Origin: Spirogloea muscicola
Taxonomy: Eukaryota; Streptophyta; Zygnematophyceae; Spirogloeales; Spirogloeaceae
Direction of reading: 5' to 3'
Length of the DNA stretch: 64,000 nucleotides
NCBI GenBank assembly: GCA_009602725.1
Contig: WELB01000064.1
Location: forward strand, 425,751 to 489,750
Below, in pieces: positions 39,640 through 57,759 of the stretch (the stretch's first letter is position 1; each line of letters opens with the position of its first letter). Made by a program: the position numbers and the translations under genes. The notes under the pieces were generated by a model. It made no database searches and was not told the origin of the DNA. It saw only the letters and a program-made list of their open reading frames with translations.

Positions 39640-41900
39640 TCCTCAGATGGGGCGCAACCATGGCACTTACGGAGAGCCGGCGATGTCCGACGAAGCCAGG
39701 AGCCCGTCGCGGGCAGAGCGGAGGGCAGCCTAGAACGGCAGCTGGCCGGCCTCGACTTCAGCTGCCGCCCGCTCGAAGAGCGGCTGCTGATATAGAAAGA
39801 GCGGCTGTAAAAGCCAGCCAGATGCATACAGGTGTTCAAACGGAGCCACAGCCCACCGCTCTACGCGATTGCCCGTCACCGAGGAAGCGCTGGCAGATGG
39901 GAGCGGCAACCTGAGGCCAGCTGCCCAGGTATGCCATCTCACAGGCGTGGGCAACTGGGAGGCAGCCCAAGCTGCCGCGGCGACAGGTAGGCTAGCCTGC
40001 AGGATTGGGGCTGGCGATGTGAGGAAGTCGGGGTGTTGGACAGGGTGGCCGTGCTCGCCGGGACTTCGGTGTCAAAGGACGCGTACGCCGCCTTCACCGC
40101 CAGGGAGGAAGGGAGGGCGCGGGCCAGGTAGTGCGGCCGCTGTGCAATGCACCGCGTGATCATGGCGGTCGCCAGCTGCATGTCTTGCAGCTCTTGGAGG
40201 CGGTCCGCCTGCCGGAGGTTGCAGTCGCGCCTGCAGCTGCTCCACCACAAAGGCTGGTGAGCCTAAGGGGATGCTGAGAAGGATGAGGCTCCCGGCTGGT
40301 GTCTGGCAGCCCGAGGGCAGGCGCAGGTGGGCTGGCAGGCCCTGTGGGGACCAGGCGTCGCACTTGTCCGCCCGGATGCCCAGGCCGATCCCGTCCAGCT
40401 GCACTTTGAGGGTGGCGAAGGCTGACACGACGTCCTCTGGCTACCGCACCAGCGTGGTGTCAACAGCGTAAGTTGTTACGAGGACGCCAGGCTGAGCCGC
40501 GGCCGTTGCCTGCAAAGCATGGTTGTGTGCCAGCGCGTCGGAGAATCCAACCAGCGGATCCCCTTGACGCGTGCCCGTGGTGGACTGCAGGATCTCAACA
40601 CCGCTCCCTGTCCGCCACAGCAAGTCGCTTGGCTGACCGTATCCCGGCCTGAAGAAGGGTAGGAGGCTTGGAAGGCCTTCCCAGCTTCTCCGCGATGACT
40701 TCCCGATCTACGCTGTTGAAGGCAATACGGACATCGACTGCCAGGGCCATCCACCCGGGATGGAGGTCCAGGCCGGCCCGTACACCGTGCACGACCTCCT
40801 CGCCGCCGCCATCCAGCCCCGCGCCATACTGATGGGCCGCCAGGTGTGTCTGGGCCTGCCCCGCGTGCTAGTGCCATACAACGCGCCCCACCAGGCGGTA
40901 GAGCACCTCACCGATGGCAAGGGGCCTGAACTTATGTTGGCCTTGCTGAGGGCAGTAACGTACTGGTGCAAAGGAGGCCGCGAATGTTGGCCGGGTCGCA
41001 AGCAAGGAGCTGGCACACCTGATGGAGTGCCCGGAAGTCAGCCGGTTACCCCTCCAAAAGAAGTTCCCGCAGCTGCTCGGTGAGCATGTGGGAGGGTCCT
41101 CCAGCGGCTGCGCTGCGGCTGCCCTGCATAGCCATCCGGAGAGCGTCGGCTTCCAGGACCTCCTCCTCCGGAAGTGCGAAGGTGGCCAGCCACGGGGGCA
41201 GGGCGGAGCGAGCCTTAGGTTGCAGGGATGAAATGGCTCGCCCATAGAAGAAGAGGGGGCTAGCAAAGCCAGCCCGAAAAGAATGGACAATATCCGCAGG
41301 CCTCAAAGGCCACAAAACGGCCCGGAAAGACAAACTACACCAAGACACTAAATGATATCTCTTCAGGCCCGGGACTCCATGGCCGGCCTTGTTGCTGCGT
41401 TAGCTGGTGCCAGCACCGAGTCGTCCAGGGCCTGGACCGCCCTGGACATCTCGCCCGAGTGACCGAAGCGTAGAGCCCGGCGGCCCTGTCAGGCGCTGCC
41501 CGTGCGTCACCGGGCTTAGCTGCAAATGCTGCCACGGCTGCGTGGTACCGCGCCAGAAGCTCCTGCCATTGCCCGCTCAGGCAGAACTCGTCCTCCCGCG
41601 GGTGGTCTGCATATTTCAGCTCCTTGGCAGGGCGACACAGGCCACCGCATGCCCAGCCTTGCGTAGAGAGCATGGGGTGGGCACGGTTGAAGGAGTCGGT
41701 TGTTACCACATCGAGGATGAGGCGCGGTCCGCCAGCCAGTGGAGTGGCCAGGAAGAAGGATGCCGACCCTCCTGATCGTGAAAGGCCAGCCCTTATCCAT
41801 TCTTTGACAAGGTCCAAAGAGCCGAAAGGCGCCCAACCCAAGTAGCTTTTCACGATACTACAGCGGAGGGGAGCTTGGTAACTCCGAGTAAGCAACGACA
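39640..41900 (-). pseudogene. Degenerate non-LTR (LINE-like) reverse transcriptase
   Basis: Read right to left: an N-terminal stretch (ELLARYHAAVAAFA, 41590-41500); an LPPWLATFALPEEEVLEAD block; AGGPSHMLTEQLREL near 41090; FRPLAIGEVLYRLVGR near 40910 (the entry motif of this RT class); DVRIAFNSVDRE (about 40730); TTGTRQGDPLVG (40569-40552); a catalytic box read as YAVD (40470-40459) instead of a YADD-type box; and KCDAWSPQG of the thumb near 40360. Frames change repeatedly and another copy's 3' end interrupts at about 41237-41345. It is the only body of the non-LTR family in the window. Confidence 0.78.
41237..41345 (-). mobile_element. Non-LTR 3' end inside the degenerate RT copy
   Basis: Contains GGGGGCTAGCAAAGCCAGCCC and GAATGGACAATATCC, matching the family 3' UTR hairpin region at 57095-57145. 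It separates the N-terminal and RT parts of the surrounding copy, so one family member inserted into another. Boundaries are approximate. Confidence 0.65.
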
Positions 41901-42200
41901 AGTCGGAGTAATTTGCAGCTGGAAAAGAGGCACCCAGACGAAGAAAGTAGTTTCCAGCAGAGGCCGATGGCTTTGAGTGGCCAGCCCAGAGAATGAACAA
42001 AATTCGAAAGGGGCCAGAGATGCGCTGAATAATGAAGCAATTCAAGTGCCCACTACGCACTCAACAGCCCCTGAAGCAGCAGGCCAGAGAAACATACCAT
42101 CCGGGTGGCGGGTACACTGGCCAGAGCCAGAGGCAGCAGCCAAAGTGCGACCGGCACGCATGAAAATGCAACGCCAAAGTCCCACGCAGGCCTCCAACTG
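41901..42200 (-). mobile_element. Non-LTR 3' end (C-terminal tail and 3' UTR)
   Basis: On the minus strand, the LAAASGSGQ-like tail codons (near 42120) precede a 3' UTR with GCCCCTTTCGAATTTTGTTCA and GGGCTGGCC, matching 1420-1480. A coding-like piece ending AKELKYADHPRED lies downstream at about 41620-41780, so at least two copies are jumbled here. Confidence 0.6.
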
Positions 42201-42300
42201 AGCGCACCAAACAGTTTTTATCAGTTGCTATGGTAATCTACAGTAAAGAAAGCATCCACTTCACACAGGCACTGAGACTAAGACACTTTCGTTGGTATTT

Positions 42301-43226
42301 CCTGGACACAGGTGCACAGCCACACTTGATCTGTTGACGTTTAGCTGCAACAGCTAAAGTTGGGGTTTAGTCGATATAAAGTCAGGATCAAAACCGCTAC
42401 TGGTGGCACCGACGGTGTACTTGGAGTCACTAAGCGTCCTCTGTGCATCAAAAAGCACTGAATCCAAGTCAGCGTACTTCTATTCTCCACTGTGTGCATG
42501 ATGATTCGAGCCATTTCGTATGATCTCTTGTTGATAACAGACCTCTTGGTTCATTGGGATTCGCATTAATATAATGCCGAAGTAGCATGGTACTCGTGAT
42601 ATTGCCTCTATTAAGGGGTGGAGTCCAAGTAGCAGCTGATACTATTCTTATTACCACATGGATACCATAAATGGTTCTCGGTGGTCCATGGTCTCACCTG
42701 AATTCTCTGGTTCCTGTTCGACTGGACCATAGTCATACGGGTATCGTGACAATCAAATTAGAAAAACAGGAACCAGTGAATCCATAGGAGGCCGTGGACC
42801 GGTGTGGACCATTGTGGACCACTGTGGTAACAGAACCAGCATCAGCTCATTTGACTCAATACCTTTAATAGAGGAGAAGTCACCATACAGTTTACCTGAC
42901 AGCCTCCATCCTGGTCGATACCACGCTACTTCGGCAGAGTAGTCTATAACGGATTCCAAGAGATCCAATAATTCTGTGCCCAGAAAGACATCATATGTAA
43001 TGGCTGGAATTATCATGCATACAGTGGAAATATTATCACGCCGACTTGGATCTTGTGCACTTGTGCACAATAAATACACAGAGGACGGTTCGTGACTCCA
43101 ACGACACCGTCGGTGCCACCAGTATTGGATATTATCCTGACATTTGTTTGAGTTACAACATATATCCCCTACTTAAATTGTACAGCGAAATGTCGAGATA
43201 TCAAGATTAGCTGCACCTGTGTCCAG
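42301..43226. repeat. Inverted pair of retropepsin-bearing repeats
   Basis: The left arm (42301-42735) and right arm (42755-43226, inverted) share diverged blocks: CCTGGACACAGGTGCA against CTGCACCTGTGTCCAG, TGGTGGCACCGACGGTGT, TGCATGAT, GCCGAAGTAGC. The right arm on the minus strand reads PLLDTGAANL near 43220 and IPAITYDVFLGTELLDLLES near 43000, a retropepsin pattern (catalytic DTGA, then the second-lobe block). The left arm has a stop-riddled LDTGA. The arms are separated by about 20 bp. The protease is unlike those of the gypsy elements here and comes from another retroelement lineage. Confidence 0.7.
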
Positions 43227-43319
43227 CAATGGAGTGTATACTAAATGATGGAGGGCCAGTGTGGCCAAGTACAAAGGCAAGCACATCGACAAATGAACAT
43301 CATCTGCTGCTAAGCTGAC

Positions 43320-43860
43320 CCGCTCAGTAACCACGAGTCAGCAGACAGAGGTCGCTAACTGATGCCGAATATTGGTCGGCAATTGACAAGCTCTTGTGCG
43401 ACCAGCTAAGGCGCGACCAGCTTTCTGACAGCAAAGCATGAGCCTGAGCTCGATGCAGACAGGCTGACACTCGACGTCGCAAAACGTGGAGGGTCAAGTA
43501 GGCTGCCGGCATGCCCATCTGAGCTGGAAGCACACACGGTAGCCGGTGTCGCGCATCGAGTCCGCCAGGGCGTCCTGCAGGAGATTATAAACGCTGACCA
43601 CTCAAGGGCCTGTGGGACACCCCAGCATGTGGGTAGCGAGGTCTCCACCCTCCGTGCGGAAGCCGTACTCACACTAATTTACTTCGAACAAACAGGTGGG
43701 TGGCAGGCCAAAGAATAGTTGGAGGAGCGTCCAATAGGCCAAGGGGCTGATTTTATAGGCGTTGTGAATCGGCCGAGTGGTGAGCCCGTCGCTTGCCCCA
43801 GGTGTTGCGAGCGATGTGAGACGTGCCAGACTCCTGGGATTGGTCCTGGTATCTGGCATC
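43320..43860 (-). pseudogene. Diverged non-LTR C-terminal fragment
   Basis: On the minus strand the tail SDLCLLTRGY and stop (43324-43353) parallels the DLRLLSRGY stop of the LINE copies at 1369 and 6699. Upstream, LRRRVSACLHRAQAHALL corresponds to YRMRLAVSLQRSMARAL. It is an older or different subfamily. Upstream codons to 43860 are not clearly assignable. Confidence 0.5.
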
Positions 43861-46131
43861 CTCCTTAACGTTTTACGACGCTCATCCTCGACTGCAGCAA
43901 CGAGAAGTCCAGAAGTCCCAACGGAGGTGTCTTAGTCTCAGTGCAGTAGAGACTTGGTTGCTGTCCTGGGTGTTGTCCACCGAAGTAATAGAGGGAACTC
44001 GTTTGGTGCGCTCATTTGGAGGCCTGCCTGGATCCATCGCATCTAGCAAGTGAGCCAGTCATAGCCGTCCACACAACGTCGTCCAGCATGGCCAGCGCAG
44101 CGTGTATGGGGAGTGCTGTCAACGACGTTGCACCCCTGGGGAGGAAGCCGTGTCGTGCGATATCCCGTCGACTACTTATTTGTGTCGATTTGTCTAAGGA
44201 CAGCTGACCTGGCTTGACACGTGTGTTCCACGGCTGAGTCACGCGTTTCAGATGTGACGACAACGACGAAGCAACCGCGAAGCAGCGGCGACAACGACAA
44301 CGTGGCGGCCGGGGGGGCCCGAGCCCACGCGCGACAACAACCATCCGATTGTGGAGTGGACGGCTGGAGCTCGTCACCCGAAGATGGATTGACCTCTGGG
44401 TCCTGTGGTTGGCCCACACAGGGTCGGCCCAGCAGCTTAGCCAACCAGTGTAGCCACGGCGCACCTGGCCTATCAGGCCGCGCTACATCTTCTACGGTGC
44501 CGACCCAAGTAGGCGCCGCCAGCGAATATGCCGCCTGGCCCAGCCGGAGCCAGCGGCTGCCGCAGCGCCTGGCCCAAGCCGGAGCGAGTGGCCCGAGCCG
44601 AGCAGTCCGCTCGGCAATCTTCACCCTCTTGCCCACGCCTGCGCCACCTGCGCCTGCGTCCGCGCCTGCGCCCAGAGAGCGTAGTGCGTAGAGCATACGG
44701 CAGACGGCCCCGCGCCTGCGTCCGCGCCTGCACTCAGAGAGCGTAGCGCGTAGAGCATATGGCAGACGGCAGCTAGTGGAGCTTAGCCTGGACCCGCATA
44801 CGACTGCGAGAAGTTTTTGAAGACTCGCGGTGAGCAGCCTCACATACAGAGCTGCCATCATTTGTCTGTCTGTCTAGACCTGACAGTTGAGGTCATTAAG
44901 TCTGCGGTGTCTTGCCCAGTACTGACATCGTGGTCGAGTACATTGTTGCATCAGTTGCTAGAGTCAGTGCTCTTGCATCTTGCATGCTTGCATATCTACG
45001 CCGGGTTACAAAAGCCGCTGTCCTGACATTGGTTACCAAAGCCGGGTTCGAACACTGGTCACCAAAGCCGAGCTCGAAAGCTTTGTTACCAAGCCGGGGT
45101 TCAGATACTCGTTCGAAAGCTACAGACTATTCTGTTTATTACACAAGTCGGGTTATATACTCTAGCCGAGTCTGTCCGATCACTCTTTGATTGCCGAGCG
45201 GACTCCGACTCATATTGCGGGTTACAGGTTCCGATTTGGACCTCTAATTGTTCCTTGTTGACATTGCCTGAGATGAACGACTGGTGACGCTGGTCTCTTG
45301 ACGGACTGTCTTCTTGTCAGCCTGGCCAACGCAACCACTTCTTGTTTGGTTTGTGTATCACATGGCTTGCTTACGTCAGCTTTTGTCTTTACATCAGTTT
45401 ATCGACTTCATCTCGCATCGACGCCCTCGCGCACGACAGCCGACGACAGCCGGGCGCCCGCGAAGGTCGTCCTCAGGTAGGAGATCCACAGCCTGGTCGA
45501 AGGCCGCCTCCTCCACCTTCGCCATGCACCCGTGACTGAGCACGCAAGTCGAGGGGCGCATATCGGACTGCCCGCTGCACCAGGTCAGGGTGGGCCGGCA
45601 GCAGCACAATCGCGGGCTGAGCGGAGGGCCGCCTGGAAGGGCAGCGGGCCGGTCTGCACGCCAGCTGCTTTGCAAGCCGCTTTCTGTTTGCAATCAGAAG
45701 AGAGTGTGGTAGAAGAGAGCGCCTCGCAGGCGCGAGCAAGCGGGCGGCAGCCCTGAGGCTCAGCAGCTGACGGGCGGGGAAGCCTGCTTCAGAGCGGCTG
45801 GTGGCTGGAAGGGAAAGGCTCGCGGGTGCTGGACGGCAGCCGCAGCGCTCGGCTGGCCGTGATGCCGGCGTCGAGGGACTCGGGCGCCCGCCTCGGCTGC
45901 AGGGGGGGGGGCCCGGGCCAGGCACTGCGGTTCCCCTGAGCAATTCGCCATCCCCGTGGCGAGAGCGCCGTTTCGGCCATGGGCCGCCGGCGGCAATGAT
46001 AAGCGTGGGTGACGTTGGGGATTGCAAGTGGCTCAGGCGAGCGGCCAGACTCGCCTTCCCCCCNCCACCAGCCTCAGCCTGCAGCCCGCCTTCGCGCCTC
46101 CGCCTGACTCCCCCGCACCCCTCTGCCCGTC
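43861..46131. other. Region without a recognised gene; short repeats; N at 46064
   Basis: No gene is recognised. 44651-44771 carries a 61-bp tandem pair (listed separately). 45000-45120 has four degenerate copies of a TTACCAAAGCCGGGTTCGAA-like unit. A minus-strand frame at 44172-44861 is open for 229 codons, but its composition follows high GC and no family is evident. 45800-46131 is the likely promoter and 5' UTR of the dehydrogenase gene, with a single N at 46064. Confidence 0.5.
44651..44771. repeat. Tandem repeat, about 61-bp unit x2
   Basis: Two copies of a unit starting CGCCTGCGTCCGCGCCTGC and ending GCATACGGCAGACGGC (44651-44711, 44712-44771), with about four differences. Not related to the retroelements in the window. 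Confidence 0.85.
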
Positions 46132-50532
<4,401 letters not shown>

Positions 50533-51149
50533 TGAGTTAGTCAGAAGCACACCAACACCTCAACAATCTTTTAGCCCTGCTGCTTTCATTTATCCATGGG
50601 CGTTGACCTCGAAGTCTATTAGATGAGGTCTTACAACTTGTAATCTCGTCGCCAGAAGCTTATATGAACATAGCTGGCAATGGAGCACTGTGTGCAGTGG
50701 CGGCATTGAGACACGAGAAGCCCGGTTATGATTCAGTGGGAGTTGTGTTTGAATGGGAGTTGCTTAACAGGAAGTGTATAATGTCACAAATACAACTACT
50801 GACTAAGGTTGAATGTGTCATCTTCTGTTAGCAAGAAGCGAAACCATTGATCAAGTTCCGCGAGATCGCACACATGAAATATTGAAGAGAAACTACTCAT
50901 GATGACAGAACAGATACCTCACGGTCTTTCATCCAACAACTGTAACGGATGTCCAGTTGGTTGTCCTTCACAGATCAAGCTCATTCTACTGTCCTAGTTA
51001 AGCACTGGAGCATTATCTCCAAAGTGCTTGTGGAAAGCTATGAGAGGGTTTAAGGGCAGCATCAACGTATCAGTGGCTATGCAGGTGGGCAATCTTATGT
51101 ACCGAATGGATTCTGATGTCTCGAACAGATTGGTCCTATGCAATCAGTG
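50533..51149. other. Intergenic region between convergent genes
   Basis: 617 bp between the dehydrogenase stop and the ATPase stop. It holds the 3' UTRs of both. The only notable element is the palindromic TTACAACTTGTAA described below; a further TGTAA lies at 50941. No gene seen. Confidence 0.6.
50631..50643. terminator. Candidate bidirectional polyadenylation signal
   Basis: TTACAACTTGTAA is a perfect palindrome around a central C and contains TGTAA on both strands. TGTAA is the established poly(A) signal of chlorophyte algae. It lies 107 nt after the dehydrogenase stop and about 515 nt beyond the ATPase stop; I see no nearer TGTAA for the latter. Use by either gene is inference. Confidence 0.45.
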
Positions 51150-55739
<4,590 letters not shown>

Positions 55740-56224
55740 TGCATGAAGGCCCAAGGAGCAGAGCTGGCATGACCTGCTTCCATACAGCGACCCCGCCCGC
55801 TCCGTGCTGCTGCCGCGCCGTGAGCGCGCCTCGTCAAAGCTTCGCAGCCACGCGCCGGGCAAGCGCCGCAGTCAGGGGCGAGCTACCGGCCGGGCCGGGA
55901 GGGCGCCGAGGAGCATGGCCGCCGAGCACCCGGCGTCGTCACCTCGGGCGGCCGCCGCCGCCGCCGCCGGCGCAGAAGCTGGCCACGTGCTGCTGCTCAC
56001 GCGCCCGGAGCCGCTTCTCCTCCTGCGCGGCCGCCGAGTGTGACCGCCGTGCCCTCTGCCTCACGACCGCGCCGGCCTGTCAGAGCCGCCCGGCGGCGGC
56101 GGCGGTGGCGGCAGCGGCGGCGGCAGCCATTGCCACCGCGCTGGCGGTCGGTGGGTGTAGGGGAGGCGGCCGCCGGGAAGCAGCAGCTTCCAGCATGTGG
56201 CGACGGCTTTGGAGTCAAATGGAC

Positions 56225-56335
56225 TTCGTGCTTCCCCCGGCCCCTTCTCGTGCTTTGTTCATTCTTTTTTGGGCTGGCTTTTCCCAGCCCCTATCCTCGA
56301 CGGGCGAGCCCTTCGTCAATGGAGGACCTTCTCCG
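56225..56335 (+). mobile_element. Non-LTR 3'-end remnant
   Basis: GGCCCCTTCTCGTGCTTTG, then TTTTTTGGGCTGGC, TTTTCCCAGCCCCTATCC and GGGCGAGCCCTTCG match the 3' UTR at 1425-1500 and the inverse of 6568-6650. Only the 3' UTR remains. Two hairpin-like GGGCTGGCCTCTCCCAGCC units (56433 and 56491) follow nearby. Confidence 0.72.
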
Positions 56336-57037
56336 AATAGAGGAAGGAGCTCCCGCCTACTTGCCCGTTCTTCTCGCGGGCTGGCCCTCTTTCTTTTTCT
56401 CTGGGCAAGCCACTTCCGTTATCCACTCTTTCCGGGCTGGCCTCTCCCAGCCACCGCCCTCTCCTGGAAGCGTCTCTCTCATTCGTCTGGGCTGGCCTCT
56501 CCCAGCCACCGCCCTATCCTGGAAGCGCCTTGCCTCCCGTTTGGCAGAAGCTTTCACTATCTTAGTGACGTTGTCTTACGGCCAACTGATCTATGATTGA
56601 TTGCATTCGTTTCCTGCTTCATCTCAAGGGGGGCGATGGCCGTGGAAGCAGCTCGTGCCGAGGAAAAGAAGAAAGCGCGGCCAGGTTGACTGGTGGCCGT
56701 GAGAGGCCAGCCCGAAGGAATGGGCAAGGTCTGAAGGAGCCGGAGTGCGAAGTGCTAAGACAGCAGCAAGGAGACCCTCAGTAACCTGTAGTCAGTAGAT
56801 GCAAGGATAAAGAGTAAGCTCATACAGAAGGCAAGGGCTGTGAAAGTGAGCCCTTGCCCATCTAAAGGGGGGCGAGGGGGCTGTCTACTGCAAGCCAGCT
56901 CAGGCAAGAAATGGACGAGGATCCAGGTAAGGAGGGGCAAGGCATGCCCTCCCTCTGTAAATATCTTGGCATGTTTGGGTATGTTTCTGTCTGGGGCCCA
57001 CCAGCGCATGTAGCGAGGAGGCGCCTCCCTCTTGATG

Positions 57038-57150
57038 AAGGGCTCGCCCATTGAGGATAGGGGCTGGAAAAAGCGAGAGAAGTGCGCGCCCATAGAGAAG
57101 AGGGGCTGGCAAAGCCAGCCCAAAAAAGAATGGACAATGTCCAAAGCCAA
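57038..57150 (-). mobile_element. Two adjacent non-LTR 3'-end remnants
   Basis: Inverse of the family 3' end: GGGCTCGCCCATTGAGGAT then GGGGCTGGAAAAAGC (57040-57075), followed by a second start at CGCGCCCATAGAGAAGAGG with a full hairpin GGGCTGGCAAAGCCAGCCC (about 57103-57121). The second piece interrupts or abuts the first. About 600 bp upstream of the oxidase gene. Confidence 0.7.
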
Positions 57151-57550
57151 AGAAAGAGGAGCCGGAGAGGACTACACTACAGCCAGAAAAAGCCAGCCCA
57201 CAAAATCTCCCTCTCTCCCCTCCCCTCGTCCTCGGCTTGCCCGGGGGCCCACCAGCAGCAGGAGCCGGCACGGGCTCAGCCGGCCGGGCAGGCCGCCGGA
57301 GGCGCCCACACGGTATTCTGTCCCATTCGGAAGACAAAGTGGTCGTCCGATGACGGCGCTCCCAAGTCCCCCATTGGCACGAGCTTCGTCTCCCCATCAA
57401 CTCAATGCACGTCCCGACACCTCCGGCCTCGCTGCAGCAGCTGCACTGAGGGCCGGGGGCGGCACAAGATGCAGATGCACGGCGACAGTCCACAACCCAC
57501 AACCCATAAGCCACTCGGGCTCTCGCGCCCCCGAGTGGAGCCGACGTCGA

Positions 57551-57618
57551 GGAGGGAGGGGAGGAGGTGGGGAGGAGGGAGAGAGAGTGAGAGAGAGAGA
57601 GAGAGAGGGAGAGAGGGC
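57551..57618. repeat. GA-rich simple repeat
   Basis: A purine-only-like tract dominated by GA and GGA about 140-210 bp upstream of the oxidase ATG. Such tracts occur in promoter or 5' UTR regions, but no function can be read from sequence. Confidence 0.75.
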
Positions 57619-57759
57619 GGAGTCTGGCTTATAGCTCAGCCCTCACGCGGCCTGCCTTGTCGGCCTCGCGCTCGCTGAGCTCGCCGAGCTGAGACGAGGT
57701 GGGACGAGGAGCCCCTCGCTGTCTTGCTGCGAGGGCCGCCGCCGAGCGGCGCGGCGGCC

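Larger units (their letters stand above)
55740..57759. other. Divergent intergenic region with non-LTR remnants
   Basis: Lies between the ATPase 5' end (minus) and the oxidase start (plus). It holds non-LTR 3' ends at about 56225-56335 (plus) and 57038-57150 (minus), a GGGCTGGCCTCTCCCAGCC hairpin unit repeated at 56433 and 56491, and a GA-rich simple repeat at 57551-57618. 55870-56040 could contain an unrecognised first exon of the ATPase. No other gene is supported. Confidence 0.5.

Noticed and set aside
42301-43226. DNA transposon or MITE with terminal inverted repeats
   Set aside because: The similarity extends through the whole of both arms, which encode a protease-like sequence, rather than being confined to termini; no target duplication was found.
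44172-44861. 229-codon minus-strand frame as a gene
   Set aside because: Composition tracks high GC, it overlaps the 61-bp tandem repeat, and no motif, splice context or family resemblance is visible.
1-45000. Dozens of Arg/Pro/Ala/Gly-rich open frames inside the LTRs (for example 3916-4536 plus, 24343-25206 minus, 30392-31213 minus)
   Set aside because: They arise from GC-rich LTR repeats, occur in several frames and strands at once, and change with each LTR copy; no start context, domain or conservation beyond the DNA repeat itself.
45473-46027. 184-codon minus-strand frame upstream of the dehydrogenase
   Set aside because: Low-complexity Pro/Ser/Arg-rich, overlaps the likely promoter and 5' UTR, no recognisable domain.
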